The notes: generated from the sequence alone by a model not told the origin. A stretch of 64,000 bases of DNA from an uncultured Collinsella sp. (GCA_959601045.1 CAUGNZ010000003.1:35300-99299), one strand, 5' to 3'; shown: positions 9,418-20,523, numbered from the stretch's first letter. Numbers and translations: made by a program.

Positions 9418-10800
9418 ATGACAGACACCGCATCTAAGCACATTGACATGACCACCGGCTCGCTATGGCGCAATATTCCCCTGTTCGCCTTCCCCGTGGC
9501 CGCCACGAGCATCTTGGAGCAGCTGTCGAACCTCATCGCCACGGTCATCATCGGTAACTTCTCGGGCGACCAGGGAACCCTCGCCATGGCGGCGGTCGGC
9601 TCAAATGTTCCGCTTACCAGTCTTATGCTCAACCTTTTTATTGGCATGTCGCTTGGCTCCAACGTGGTCATCGCCAACGCTATCGGTCGCAACGATCAGA
9701 ACATGGTCAAACGCGCCGTCCATACCTCGATTTTAATGGCGCTCGTGGGCTTTGTCGTCATCGCACTGGGCGAGATCTTTGCCGAGCCCATGCTCGCTGC
9801 GCTCAACGTGCCTGCCGAGACCATGCCGCTCGCTTCGCTCTACCTGCGCGTCTTTTTGCTCAGCATGCCCTCGATCTTGCTCTACAACTTTGAGGCCGCG
9901 ATCTTCCGCTCCGTCGGCATCACCCGCATGCCGCTGCAGGCGCTCGCCGTGTCCACCGTCCTCAACATTGGCCTGGACCTCATCTTTGTCCCCGTGCTCC
10001 ACTGGGGCGTCGCGGGCGTCGCCATCGCCACCGCCATCGCCTACACCGTCAGCGCCGCTACGCTCTTTATCCGCCTGCTCAAGACCGACTCCGTCGTCCG
10101 CGTCACCCCACGCGACTTAGGCTTAGACCCCGTCGCCCTCAAGCGCATCGTCAAGATCGGCCTGCCCGCCGGCATCCAAAGCGCTGTCTTTGCCGTCGCC
10201 AACATCATCATCCAGTCCGCCATCAACAGCTTGGGCACCGAGGTCATGGCGGCATCGAGCGCTGCCATGAGCCTGGAGTACGTGTGCTACAACCTGCTCA
10301 ACAGCTTTAGCCAGGCCTGCACCACCTTTGTGGGGCAAAACCACGGCGCTCGCCAAATCGACCGCTGCACCAAAACGCTCAAGGTCTGCCTGGTCGAAGG
10401 CGGTATCGTCGCGCTCACCACCATCGTCATCATCGTCGGTCTGGGGCGCGAGATTCTGTCGCTCTTTAACAGCGACCCCAACATCGTCTCGATCGGCTAT
10501 ATCCGCGTGTGTTCGATCTTCCCGGCGTACGCTTTTAGCATGTTCTACGAAAACATGTCCGGCTACCTGCGCGGCTTTGGCATCTCGCTCATGCCCGCCC
10601 TCATCACCATGATCTGCGTCTGCGGCATCCGCTTCTATTGGGTATTCTGCGTGTTCCCACACTTCCGCACCTTTGCGAACATCATGATGGTCTACCCCAT
10701 CAGCCTGGGCACCACGGCGTTCTTTATGGTCGTGGCGGTATTGCTCTGCCACCCGGCACGCACCTACCGTCTAGCACAAGCCAAAGCGACAGCCCGCTAA
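9418..10800 (+). CDS. MATE family efflux transporter
   Basis: A 460-residue multidrug and toxin extrusion protein with about 12 membrane helices in two homologous halves. The opening MTTGSLWRNIPLFAFPVAAT, the SNLIATVIIGNFSG loop and AAVGSNVPLTSLMLNLFIGM segment, and the second-half FVGQNHGAR are typical of the NorM/DinF superfamily, which exports cationic drugs or metabolites in exchange for Na+ or H+. The substrate is not predictable. The Shine-Dalgarno is GAGAGCG. The gene stands alone, convergent with the LysR regulator at 10828. Confidence 0.9.
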   Translation: MTDTASKHIDMTTGSLWRNIPLFAFPVAATSILEQLSNLIATVIIGNFSGDQGTLAMAAVGSNVPLTSLMLNLFIGMSLGSNVVIANAIGRNDQNMVKRAVHTSILMALVGFVVIALGEIFAEPMLAALNVPAETMPLASLYLRVFLLSMPSILLYNFEAAIFRSVGITRMPLQALAVSTVLNIGLDLIFVPVLHWGVAGVAIATAIAYTVSAATLFIRLLKTDSVVRVTPRDLGLDPVALKRIVKIGLPAGIQSAVFAVANIIIQSAINSLGTEVMAASSAAMSLEYVCYNLLNSFSQACTTFVGQNHGARQIDRCTKTLKVCLVEGGIVALTTIVIIVGLGREILSLFNSDPNIVSIGYIRVCSIFPAYAFSMFYENMSGYLRGFGISLMPALITMICVCGIRFYWVFCVFPHFRTFANIMMVYPISLGTTAFFMVVAVLLCHPARTYRLAQAKATAR

Positions 10801-10827
10801 TCACCACTCTCAACGCCACGCCAATCA

Positions 10828-11694
10828 TTAATTGACAATATGCGAGCTCATATAGTCGATAAAGTGCCTCGTGGCGACAGGCATGGTGTCCCAGCTGCGC
10901 CAGGCTGCAACCACGTCACGCGAAGGAGCATGCACGATGGGTCGTACGCGAATATCGGCCCGCATGCCCTCGACGGTACGGCGATACAGCATACTCACGC
11001 CTAGGCCCTCCTCCACCATCGCCATGATGGTGTAGTCGTCGGTCACCTCGCTCGTCACGTGCGGTGACAGCCCATGCGCCGCAAATGCATCGAGCACCAG
11101 GCTCTGTTCGCCCTCATCCAGCAGCACAAACGGCTCGGACGCTAGGTCGGCGAGTGTCACCTTTTCCTTTGCCGCCAGCGGATGCGCGGCCGGCAACAAT
11201 GCTACCAACTCGTCATGATAGACCACGCGCTTCTCGAGCCCCGCGGTAAATCCGCGTGCCGTAAAGCAAAAGTCAACCACGCCATCGTGCACCCACTGGG
11301 CGTTGCGCGTGTAATCGCCCTGCTTGAGCGTAAAGTGAACGCCCGGGTGCAGGGCCCCAAAGTCGCGGATCACGCGCGGCAGCACGGTACGACTCACGTT
11401 GGTAAACGTCGCAATGCGAATGTCAGTCGACGAAAGCCCCAGCAACTCCTGACGCTTGCCCTCAAGCTCGGCCTCGGCAGTTACAATCTGGCGCAGATAC
11501 GGCAGATACTGTTTGCCGTCGCGCGTAAGCGATACGCCCTGCTTACCGCGCTCGATAATCGTGGTGCCCAGCTCGCGCTCGAGCGCCTTGACGGCCTGGC
11601 TCACCGCGCTTTGCGTATAGCCCAGCTCGTCGGCCGCGCCCTTCAGACTGCCGCAATCGACCACCATACATACAATCTGATATCGCGATGCCAT
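10828..11694 (-). CDS. LysR family transcriptional regulator
   Basis: A 288-residue LTTR. The N-terminal winged helix has the standard pattern (CGSLKGAADELGYTQSAVSQ, then VKALERELGTTIIERG) in residues 1-60. The effector-binding domain (about 90-280) includes ELVALLPAAHPLAAKEKVTL and a second lobe. It is divergent from the DMT transporter at 11853, so that gene is its likely target, with the operator in 11695-11852. GGAGG precedes the ATG. Confidence 0.9.
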   Translation of the reverse strand: MASRYQIVCMVVDCGSLKGAADELGYTQSAVSQAVKALERELGTTIIERGKQGVSLTRDGKQYLPYLRQIVTAEAELEGKRQELLGLSSTDIRIATFTNVSRTVLPRVIRDFGALHPGVHFTLKQGDYTRNAQWVHDGVVDFCFTARGFTAGLEKRVVYHDELVALLPAAHPLAAKEKVTLADLASEPFVLLDEGEQSLVLDAFAAHGLSPHVTSEVTDDYTIMAMVEEGLGVSMLYRRTVEGMRADIRVRPIVHAPSRDVVAAWRSWDTMPVATRHFIDYMSSHIVN

Positions 11695-11852
11695 CGTGCC
11701 TCCACATCGATGTAGCCGTAAAACGTTTTGCCAGCGCTTTTTCTAGCAACATTAGTATTTCTTAATCATACTGAAGATACATTCGCTTTACTACATCCAC
11801 ATCTGGGAGCAGAATCCTTTTTGCGAAACCGTTCTGTAACAAAAGGAGTCCC

Positions 11853-12755
11853 ATGGATCGCAAAAAAGCAATCGCGCTCTCATTTTCCGTTCCCGTCGCA
11901 TGGGGCTTTTCGTACCCCCTCATGAAGATCGGCATGGACAGCATGAACGCCACGAGCATCGTTGCGCTGCGCTGCATCATCGCCTTTGTGGCCTGCCTGC
12001 TGCTCTTCCATAAGCGCGCTTTCCGCATCAATCGCGACCTTATGGTTCGCGCCGCCATCATCGGCGCCATCATGGCAACCGAGCTCACCTGCATGTGCTT
12101 GGGCTCCAGCCTTACTTCCGCCTCCACCGCCGGCTTTTTGCAGAGCCTGACGGTCGTGATCGTGCCGTTTGCCAACGCCGCCCTGCTGCGTCGCGCCCCC
12201 GAGCGCAAGGTGCTCGTCGGCACCGCCATCGTCACCTGCGGTATGCTGCTGCTCTCGGGCGCCGACTTTACCAGCCTGAATCCCGGCGCGATCATCATGT
12301 TGCTCTCAGCCTTTATCTATGCCAGCCACATTATCGTAGCCAAGCGCTTTGTCGAAGAAGTCGACCCACTGGCCTTGGGTGTTTGGCAGCTGGGCTTTGG
12401 CGGCCTGTTCTCGGGCATCGCCGCATTTGCCTTTGGCGGCTTTACGCTTCCCAGCACGCCGAGCGAGGTCGCGGTCGTCGTCGCGCTCGCACTCATCTGC
12501 TCTGCCTACGGCTTTATCACCCAGACGCTCGTGCAGCCCCACGTGCCCGCCGAGACCACCGGCTTTGCCTTCTCGCTCGAGCCGGTCTGCTCCGCCGTCT
12601 TCTCGTTCTTCCTGGTCGGCGAGGTCCTGAGCCCCATCGCCTTCTTTGGCGCCGCCCTCATCCTCACCGGCGTCATGGTGGCAACCGTCGAGCTTCCGCG
12701 CCTACGCGCGCATGAACAGGCTCGTATGGCAGGAACGCCCGAGCGCGTCTCGTAG
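11853..12755 (+). CDS. EamA/DMT family transporter
   Basis: A 300-residue permease with ten predicted membrane helices arranged as two EamA repeats. Typical features are the first-helix VPVAWGFSYPLMKIG, the TSASTAGFLQSLTVVIVPF hinge and the C-terminal AETTGFAFSLEPVCSAVFSF motif. Family members export or import amino acids and other metabolites; the substrate is unknown. The start has AAAAGGAG in good register. It is divergent from the LysR gene and probably controlled by it. Confidence 0.88.
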   Translation: MDRKKAIALSFSVPVAWGFSYPLMKIGMDSMNATSIVALRCIIAFVACLLLFHKRAFRINRDLMVRAAIIGAIMATELTCMCLGSSLTSASTAGFLQSLTVVIVPFANAALLRRAPERKVLVGTAIVTCGMLLLSGADFTSLNPGAIIMLLSAFIYASHIIVAKRFVEEVDPLALGVWQLGFGGLFSGIAAFAFGGFTLPSTPSEVAVVVALALICSAYGFITQTLVQPHVPAETTGFAFSLEPVCSAVFSFFLVGEVLSPIAFFGAALILTGVMVATVELPRLRAHEQARMAGTPERVS

Positions 12756-12843
12756 ACCCCACTCTTCATACAGCCGCGGCATAAAGGCAACCGGTGCGCC
12801 TTTACAATAGATACCAACAGAGTATCTGCCATAAAGGAGCCCC

Positions 12844-13569
12844 ATGGACACCGCAACTCGCGACCGCAACATAGCAACCTGGTTGGGCGATGCGCCGCAG
12901 CCGGTACGTGACACTACGAACCAGCTGCTCGAGCGCATCGCCCTTTTGCGTGCCGAGCAGACCATCTACCCGGCACAAGACGACATCCTCAATGCCCTCG
13001 TCTACACGCCGGCCGACCAGGTCAAGGTTGTCATCTTGGGTCAAGATCCCTATCACGGACCCAACCAGGCCATGGGGTTATCGTTCTCGGTCCCCGCGAC
13101 GCAAACCAAGTTGCCACCGAGCCTGCGCAACATCTATAAGGAGCTCAATGCCGATCTGGACTGCCCCTTTCCTGCCACGGGAGACCTAACCCCATGGGCA
13201 CAACAGGGCGTCCTGCTCCTCAACACTACGCTCACCGTGCGCGAGCATGCCGCCAATTCGCACGCCAAGCTGGGCTGGAGCACGCTCACCGACTACGTTA
13301 TCGAACGCTGCTGTCAGCTGCCCCAGCCGGTCGTCTTTTTGGCATGGGGCCGCTTTGCCCAGCAAATGGTTGAGGGCAAGCTCGACGCGATCGGCGCGGG
13401 CAAGGCAACCGGCAAGTTCTGCCTAGCTTCTACGCACCCCTCGCCGCTTTCGGCCAACCGCGCCACGGCAGAACTCCCCGCCTTTATAGGGTCGCGCCCC
13501 TTCTCGGCAGCCAATCGGCTACTCGAACAGCACGGCTCGACCCCCGTCAACTGGACTTGCCTCGGCTAA
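12844..13569 (+). CDS. ung: Uracil-DNA glycosylase
   Basis: A family 1 UDG of 241 residues. VVILGQDPYHGPNQAMGLSF holds the water-activating Asp and uracil-pocket residues, and STHPSPLSANR is the DNA-intercalation loop with its catalytic His. It removes uracil from DNA as the first step of base excision repair. AAAGGAG lies in register before the ATG. The gene stands alone and ends at a strong bidirectional terminator. Confidence 0.96.
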   Translation: MDTATRDRNIATWLGDAPQPVRDTTNQLLERIALLRAEQTIYPAQDDILNALVYTPADQVKVVILGQDPYHGPNQAMGLSFSVPATQTKLPPSLRNIYKELNADLDCPFPATGDLTPWAQQGVLLLNTTLTVREHAANSHAKLGWSTLTDYVIERCCQLPQPVVFLAWGRFAQQMVEGKLDAIGAGKATGKFCLASTHPSPLSANRATAELPAFIGSRPFSAANRLLEQHGSTPVNWTCLG

Positions 13570-13583
13570 AAATCAATACATCA

Positions 13584-13619
13584 AAAACGCGCCCGACGGA
13601 TTTCCATCGGGCGCGTTTC
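13584..13619. terminator. Bidirectional terminator between ung and the SDR gene
   Basis: AAACGCGCCCGA...TCGGGCGCGTTT forms a GC-rich stem with A- and T-tracts on either side, between two convergent genes. Confidence 0.85.
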
Positions 13620-14300
13620 CTATTCGGGCCAAATAAATTGTGTGCGGCCGGCCTCGCCGCCATCGATCAGCAGGCTCTGCCCGGTCATAAACCGGTTGGT
13701 CACGCCCACGAAGTAGATCCACTCGGCGATCTCTTGGGCAGTGGCCCAGCGCTTAAGCGGCGTGAGCTCCATAATCTGGTTCCACAGGCGCTCGTCTTCC
13801 ATCACGCAACGGTTGAGCGGCGTTATAACGCCACCCGGGTCCACACTGTTGGCGATGGCCTGCGGCGCCAGGCGGTTTGCAAGGTTCTTGGTGTAGGCGA
13901 TAACGCCGCCCTTGCTGGCGGCATAGGCGGGAAACTCCGATCCCGTATGCCCGCTCGCCGACCCCACATTGACCACGGATGTAATGGCCGGCGCCGGCTT
14001 GGCGGCAAGCCCCTCCCCCACAAAGGCATAGCGCTCGGTCACGTTGATGGTGCCACGCAGGTTGACGGCGATGTCATCGGCCGAATCCTGCGTACCGGCA
14101 ACGTTCACGATTACCTGAGGCTCAAGGTTGCCCGGAAACGAGTCCGGCTCGCGGACATCAACGATCAGATGGCGGTAGCGCTCGTGTTCGATCGCCGCCG
14201 GCAGCAGATCAAAGCCCACGACCTCGTGACCCTCGTCCAAAAAGCGCTGCACGCACGCGGCTCCGATACCGCCCGAAGCGCCCGTGATCAAAACCCGCAT
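13620..14300 (-). CDS. Short-chain dehydrogenase/reductase
   Basis: A 226-residue SDR. VLITGASGGIGAACVQRF is the glycine-rich NAD(P) site, NVAG the structural motif, and S-x(n)-YAASK (SASGHTGSEFPAYAASKGG) the catalytic Ser-Tyr-Lys. Such enzymes oxidise or reduce alcohols and ketones; hydroxysteroid dehydrogenases of gut Collinsella belong here, but nothing visible fixes the substrate. It starts 9 bases after the stop of the VUT transporter (TAAGGAGCAAGTATG), so the two form an operon. Confidence 0.88.
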   Translation of the reverse strand: MRVLITGASGGIGAACVQRFLDEGHEVVGFDLLPAAIEHERYRHLIVDVREPDSFPGNLEPQVIVNVAGTQDSADDIAVNLRGTINVTERYAFVGEGLAAKPAPAITSVVNVGSASGHTGSEFPAYAASKGGVIAYTKNLANRLAPQAIANSVDPGGVITPLNRCVMEDERLWNQIMELTPLKRWATAQEIAEWIYFVGVTNRFMTGQSLLIDGGEAGRTQFIWPE

Positions 14301-14309
14301 ACTTGCTCC

Positions 14310-15032
14310 TTAGGCGGTTGCGTGGCGCTCGAGGTACTCGGCGCCCACGTTCTCGCGCTCCCAGCCACGCACAACCTTGTAGCCCACGGGGCTCAGGAAG
14401 ACCTCGCACAGCAGCTCGGCGACGGCGCCCGTCAGCGAGCACATAATGACCTGCACCCAAGTCCAACCAAAGAACGTGTGGCTCACCACAATGGCAAAGA
14501 CCAGGTTGTCGACAAACTGACCGATGCCCGTAGACACATAGGAGCGGAAGGCAAAGCTCGCAAAGTTATTCTTTTTGAGCATGCGGCCGAGCGACTGGTT
14601 GAGCGTGGAGTTAACCACGGCAGAAACGAGCATTGCCAGCGAAGAGCCCAGCACCACGTACCAGGTGCCGCCGATGGTGGCGTTAAGGGCGGCGTTGACC
14701 TCGATCATACCCGTGTCGTAGTAGGCACCCCACATGCCGGGCGTGAGCGAGCATGCCCAAAAGCACAGGCTCACGGCCAGGTTGACCAGCAGCGCGAGGA
14801 TAGAGATTTTGATGGATGCCTTGGCGCCAAAGCGCTTGCAGATCATGTCCTGGCACAAAAACGAAACCCAGCTCACCACAAAGCCGCAGTCGAGCGCCAG
14901 ATACGGCAGGCTGATAAGCTCTTTGTTGGCCAGCAGGTTCATCATGATGACGCTCACGAAAAACAGCGAAACCGTTGCCGCGGGAATGCTCCGCAACAGG
15001 ACCTTGTAGTCCTCCATGACCTTCTTGATCAT
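14310..15032 (-). CDS. VUT family transporter (queuosine precursor-type)
   Basis: A 240-residue integral membrane protein of the YhhQ/VUT family, with about six helices. The family signature is seen in NLLANKELISLPYLALDCG near the start, in DMICKRFGAKAS, and in GIGQFVDNLVFAIVVSHTFF. Members import queuosine precursors (preQ0, preQ1, queuine). It heads an operon with the SDR. The 5' leader can fold into a hairpin plus A-rich tail abutting the ribosome site, discussed separately. Confidence 0.82.
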   Translation of the reverse strand: MIKKVMEDYKVLLRSIPAATVSLFFVSVIMMNLLANKELISLPYLALDCGFVVSWVSFLCQDMICKRFGAKASIKISILALLVNLAVSLCFWACSLTPGMWGAYYDTGMIEVNAALNATIGGTWYVVLGSSLAMLVSAVVNSTLNQSLGRMLKKNNFASFAFRSYVSTGIGQFVDNLVFAIVVSHTFFGWTWVQVIMCSLTGAVAELLCEVFLSPVGYKVVRGWERENVGAEYLERHATA

Positions 15033-15036
15033 TATG

Positions 15037-15090
15037 TACTCCTTTGGTTTTAGGTTTAACGAGCAGGATATCGGACCCGAACTGCTCGGA
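15037..15090 (-). promoter_or_regulatory. Candidate preQ1-like pseudoknot leader
   Basis: In the VUT leader, CGAGCAG and CTGCTCG pair (15061-15066 with 15082-15087, plus one flanking pair), enclosing a loop with GGGT. An A-rich tail follows (15060-15041) carrying AACCT and ACC, which could pair with the loop, then the AAAGGAG ribosome site. This is the geometry of preQ1 class I riboswitches ahead of queuosine genes, but the exact consensus is not met. Confidence 0.25.
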
Positions 15091-15188
15091 CGCCCCGGTC
15101 TTGAGACGACGGTGGGTATGATAGCCGCTCATACGGCATCAGGCAAGTAAACGGCGCGGCAGCCCCGCAGGGCCACCGCGCCGATGCG

Positions 15189-16802
<1,614 letters not shown>

Positions 16803-16887
16803 GCGGATCCTTTCTTGCATTGAGTGCATTACGTCGTTGTAACCGCACCATTGTAGCCGCGAAATCCCGCTCTAGGGCGCCTATCAG

Positions 16888-16937
16888 GACAAATTCATCA
16901 GTTGGGGCCTGGGTAGCCGGCCCAATCCGAATTTGTC
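16888..16937. repeat. Intergenic inverted repeat
   Basis: GACAAATTC (16888-16896) and GAATTTGTC (16929-16937) are perfect 9-bp arms, with a second inner TTGGG/CCCAA pairing, between the divergent prfC and GntR genes. It may be another dispersed palindromic element. Confidence 0.5.
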
Positions 16938-16956
16938 TCTTGCGTAACTGTACATA

Positions 16957-16990
16957 GTGTATATATACTGTGCTTACCGGTTATATACAC
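16957..16990 (+). promoter_or_regulatory. Candidate GntR operator
   Basis: GTGTATATA (16957-16965) and TATATACAC (16982-16990) are perfect 9-bp arms, centred about 45 bp upstream of the GntR start. YtrA-type GntR repressors usually bind such a palindrome at their own promoter and thereby control the downstream ABC genes. Confidence 0.55.
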
Positions 16991-17017
16991 GTGTAGCCCA
17001 ACAGCTAAGGAGCCGCT

Positions 17018-17398
17018 GTGGACATCATCCTATCCAATTCGAGCGACAAGCCCATCTACGAGCAAATAGCCTCGCAAGTCAAAGCTCAGATCCTTTCGGG
17101 CGCGCTCGCTGCGGGAGCCAAACTCCCCAGCATCCGTGCACTCGCGAGCGATCTTGGCGTGAGTGTCATCACCACCAAGCGCGCCTACGCCGACCTGGAG
17201 CAACTCGGCTTTATCTGCACCGTGCAGGGCAAGGGCTGTTTTGTCGCCGAGGGCAACCAAGAACTCTTGCGCGAAAACCAGCTCTGCCATATCGAAGAGC
17301 TGCTTGCGAAAGCGGCGAGCCAAGCCGAAGCCTTGGGCGTCACGCGCGACAAGCTGCACGAGATGCTCGACCTCGTAGCCCCCGAAACCATGCAGTAG
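17018..17398 (+). CDS. GntR family regulator, YtrA type
   Basis: A 126-residue regulator starting at GTG 17018 with AAGGAG in register. The winged helix PIYEQIASQVKAQILSGALA then LPSIRALASDLGVSVITTK covers residues 12-75. The C-terminal part is only a short helical segment without a ligand domain, the mark of the YtrA subfamily. It is first in an operon with an ABC ATPase and a permease and is likely autoregulatory. Confidence 0.9.
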   Translation: MDIILSNSSDKPIYEQIASQVKAQILSGALAAGAKLPSIRALASDLGVSVITTKRAYADLEQLGFICTVQGKGCFVAEGNQELLRENQLCHIEELLAKAASQAEALGVTRDKLHEMLDLVAPETMQ

Positions 17399-17421
17399 CC
17401 ATCTGCAAGAAAGGCTATACC

Positions 17422-18303
17422 ATGCAAAAGTTGCTAGAACTTAAAGGTGTATCGCGCCGCGTGAGCGACCGCTTTTCACTGCGCGACGTCACGCTTGCCG
17501 TGGAGCCCGGCCAGATCGTTGGCTTTGTGGGCGCAAATGGCGCCGGCAAGACGACGACCATTCGCGCCGCGCTTGGGCTTATAAAGCCCGATGCCGGCGA
17601 GGTGCATCTGCTTGGACAGCGCTGCGACGCCAACGCGCCCGACGAGACGCAGCGCCACCTGCGCTCCCGCATCGGGCTTGTCCTGGACACGTGTCCCTTC
17701 CCCTCCACGCTCAAGGTGGGCCAGGTCGAGAAGCTCGTAGGCCCGGCATACCCCACGTGGAGCTGCGAAACGTTCGCCGGATTCATCGACCGATTTGGCC
17801 TCGATCCCAAGACGAAGGTCAAGGACCTCTCCCGCGGCATGGGCATGAAGCTGCAGCTCGCCTGTGCGCTCAGCCACAATGCCAAGCTGCTCGTTTTGGA
17901 CGAAGCCACCGCGGGCCTCGATCCCATGGCGCGCGAGGAACTGCTCGACGAGTTGCTTGCCTTTGTCGCCGACGGCCAGCACAGCGTGCTGCTCTCGAGC
18001 CACATTACATCCGACCTCGATCGCACTGCCGACCGCGTCATCTGCATCGATAACGGCTCGATTGTGTTTGACCTGCCGCGCGAGGACATTACCGACCGAG
18101 CCGGCATCGCCCACTGCACCCAAGCACAGGCGTCCGAGCTCATGGCTTGCGTCGAAGGCGCCCGTGCCGCCCACCACGCCTATAGCGTGGACGTGCTCGT
18201 GCCCAACCGTCGCGATACGCTCGAGGCCTTTCCCGAGATTCCCTGCGATCGGGCAACCATTGATGACTATCTTCGCCTCATACTGAAAGGGGCTTCGAAA
18301 TGA
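17422..18303 (+). CDS. ABC transporter ATP-binding protein
   Basis: A 293-residue ATPase. Walker A is VGANGAGKTTTI, the signature LSRGMGMKLQLA and Walker B LLVLDEATAGLDP; SSHITSDLD supplies the switch His. The layout matches YtrB/BcrA-type ATPases linked to cell-envelope stress or peptide-antibiotic response. The ATG at 17422 lies 23 bp after the GntR stop. Its stop overlaps the start of the permease (ATGA), indicating coupled translation. Confidence 0.92.
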   Translation: MQKLLELKGVSRRVSDRFSLRDVTLAVEPGQIVGFVGANGAGKTTTIRAALGLIKPDAGEVHLLGQRCDANAPDETQRHLRSRIGLVLDTCPFPSTLKVGQVEKLVGPAYPTWSCETFAGFIDRFGLDPKTKVKDLSRGMGMKLQLACALSHNAKLLVLDEATAGLDPMAREELLDELLAFVADGQHSVLLSSHITSDLDRTADRVICIDNGSIVFDLPREDITDRAGIAHCTQAQASELMACVEGARAAHHAYSVDVLVPNRRDTLEAFPEIPCDRATIDDYLRLILKGASK

Positions 18304-18998
18304 AACGCGCCTTTATGTCTGAGCTCGCCATCGTCCGCACGCTTGTCCCGAGCATCGCGGGCGTCGGCCTGTTCATCTTCGTCGTACTGACCCTCGCCAA
18401 CGCATCGGATGGCGATGCCAGTATGAGCGCCGGCGCCTGCGCGGTCAGTGCCATGTCGCCCATCGTGGTCATGAACTCGCTGGCCGGCTACGACAATCAA
18501 AACGGATGGGAGCGCTATCGGGCAACGCTGCCCCTCTCGCGCAAAGACATCATCTGCGCACGTTACCTCTGCATTGTTGCCTTCTCGGCCATCATGGCGT
18601 GCGCGACCGTGCTTTTGAGCACCATCACTCTTCCGTTCTTCGATCACACGGGCATGCCCTCGACGGGACAGATCGTCTTTGAGACCACAATAGCCTCCGC
18701 CGCATCGATGCTCATCTCCCTCATGATGGTGTTTCTGGCACAGCCGCTGTTCTTTCGATTTGGACACATGGAGGCGCTGCGCCTTTCCGTCGGCCTGTTT
18801 GCCCTGCTCGGATGCCTTGCCATGGCCACGCTGAGCTCCTCCAACCCCATCAGCAACTGGCTCATGTCGATTGCTGGGGCGAATCCCGATCCTGCCGTCC
18901 TCGGCTGCCTGTGCGCAGGAATTGCCGTACTGGCCCTCGCGCTATGTGCAATCAGCTGCACCGTCAGCACCAAGGTCTATCGAGTACGCGATTTGTAG
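18300..18998 (+). CDS. ABC-2 type transporter permease
   Basis: A 232-residue membrane protein with six predicted helices. The segment YRATLPLSRKDIICARYL is typical of the ABC-2 permease family paired with YtrB/BcrA-like ATPases. It forms the channel partner of the preceding ATPase, with which it overlaps by four bases. The exported substrate is unknown; a peptide antibiotic or envelope component is a guess from the GntR-ABC context. Confidence 0.87.
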   Translation: MKRAFMSELAIVRTLVPSIAGVGLFIFVVLTLANASDGDASMSAGACAVSAMSPIVVMNSLAGYDNQNGWERYRATLPLSRKDIICARYLCIVAFSAIMACATVLLSTITLPFFDHTGMPSTGQIVFETTIASAASMLISLMMVFLAQPLFFRFGHMEALRLSVGLFALLGCLAMATLSSSNPISNWLMSIAGANPDPAVLGCLCAGIAVLALALCAISCTVSTKVYRVRDL

Positions 18999-19093
18999 CC
19001 ACACGAAACTTGACCCACGTAGGCCACAATCGGTCGCAATCGCCCATCCGCAAATCCATGGCAAACGGCATGTCCCCGGCGTGCGCCACCGTA

Positions 19094-20398
19094 CTACTTG
19101 CGCAGCGGCTTGGGCAGCGGAATGCCCGCTGCGATGACTGCGGCGATGATCATGCAGACGATACCCTTGAGCGGGAAACACATGAGCAGCAGGCCCACGA
19201 CCATGACCGGCTGACGCATGACCGCACCCATCGTCGATGCCGTGCAGACGGCGACGCAAAAGACCGGATCGGCCCCGGTAAGGATAGCGAAGCCGTAGCC
19301 CAGGCTCACGCCCGAGAAGATAACGGGGAAGAAGTGACCGCCGCGCCAGCCCAGGTTGATGAGGGCGGGCGTCAGCATGGCCTTGATAAGACCAGTTGCA
19401 ATGAGCACACCGGCGGGAATGGTCATATAGGTCTCCATGAGCACGTCGGCCTGCGTCTCGCCAGCAAACATGGTGTAGGGCAGGACCGTGCCGCAGATAG
19501 CGAGCGCCAAACCGGCCAGCATGGCCTTGGCAACAGGGCGCTCCCCTATGGCGTGGGCCAACGCCTCGCTTGCGTGCTCCGAGACAAAGTACAGCCAGCC
19601 ACAGACCGTACCGATGAGCGCCAGGGGAATAAGCCAGGCGAGCTCGAGGTTGCCCACCTGGGCGGCCTCGAACCTCGGCATGCCCATACCGCCGCCCATA
19701 AGCTGGCCGAGCAACAGATAGGTGCCCAGGCCGCCGGCAATCGCGATGCCGTAGACCACGGTCTTTTGCGCCTTGGGCAGCTTGATGGTGATTTCATCGG
19801 ATTCGGAGCCCTGATCGTCGTCGGCTCCCTGGCCGTCGGCGCTACCGGCGAGCGGCGCCACAAAGCCAAACACGGGCGCGGTAAAGAGCGCCGTCAGGGC
19901 AGCCTGGGTGCCCAGCAGCGTGAGCTCCCTAAACTCGGCGCCAAAGCGACGCATGCGGTCGCCGACCCAGCTGCACAGACCCGCGATAACTCCGGTCAGG
20001 CCGGCCTCCGGTCCAATACTTCCGCCAAACAGCAGCGGCAGCAATGCCGCAAGCGAAAGCTTGCCGAGGTTGTCGTACGGGTAGCGACCGTCTTGTTTAA
20101 CCTTGGCCATCACCTGGTTGAGGTCATCGGTCTTGGTGCCCGTAATCTTTTCGTACAGACCGATCAGCAGGCCGCCCAGCAAGCAGACAAAAAACGGGTA
20201 CGGCAGAAAACCGAACGGGCCGCTCGCGAGCTCAGGCGAAGCGACGCCCAGCACGTGCGGAATCTCGGTCCATAGATAGTCGACACCGTGCTCCATCGCA
20301 AAAAAGAACAGCCAGACCGCGGCGCCTGCGAACGCACCGGTCACGGCAACGCTAACTAAAAACAGCGCACGGTTTTTGGGTTTTGCAAGACTATCCAT
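19094..20398 (-). CDS. Divergent ClC-family ion channel/antiporter
   Basis: A 434-residue protein with about ten or more hydrophobic helices. The motif LLFGGSIGPEAGLTG (about 123-137) matches the ClC selectivity-filter region, with Glu as the likely gating residue, though it deviates from the standard G(K/R)EGP. The YfeO-like branch shows this deviation. It probably moves chloride, fluoride or another anion across the inner membrane. GGAGG precedes the ATG. Confidence 0.8.
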   Translation of the reverse strand: MDSLAKPKNRALFLVSVAVTGAFAGAAVWLFFFAMEHGVDYLWTEIPHVLGVASPELASGPFGFLPYPFFVCLLGGLLIGLYEKITGTKTDDLNQVMAKVKQDGRYPYDNLGKLSLAALLPLLFGGSIGPEAGLTGVIAGLCSWVGDRMRRFGAEFRELTLLGTQAALTALFTAPVFGFVAPLAGSADGQGADDDQGSESDEITIKLPKAQKTVVYGIAIAGGLGTYLLLGQLMGGGMGMPRFEAAQVGNLELAWLIPLALIGTVCGWLYFVSEHASEALAHAIGERPVAKAMLAGLALAICGTVLPYTMFAGETQADVLMETYMTIPAGVLIATGLIKAMLTPALINLGWRGGHFFPVIFSGVSLGYGFAILTGADPVFCVAVCTASTMGAVMRQPVMVVGLLLMCFPLKGIVCMIIAAVIAAGIPLPKPLRK

Positions 20399-20523
20399 CG
20401 GGACCTCCCGTGGTCAAATTCGGCAAAGATACGTTTTATTGTAGAGCGAGCGTTACCCGAACGAGCCAACCGTCTGCGCCGCAAACGGCACCATTGGGAG
20501 TCATAGTGGGGCAGGCTCAAGAC

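Noticed and set aside
16957..18303. A 448-codon frame covering the GntR gene and the ABC ATPase
   Set aside because: The N-terminal part is out of frame with the GntR helix-turn-helix; the ATPase begins at ATG 17422.
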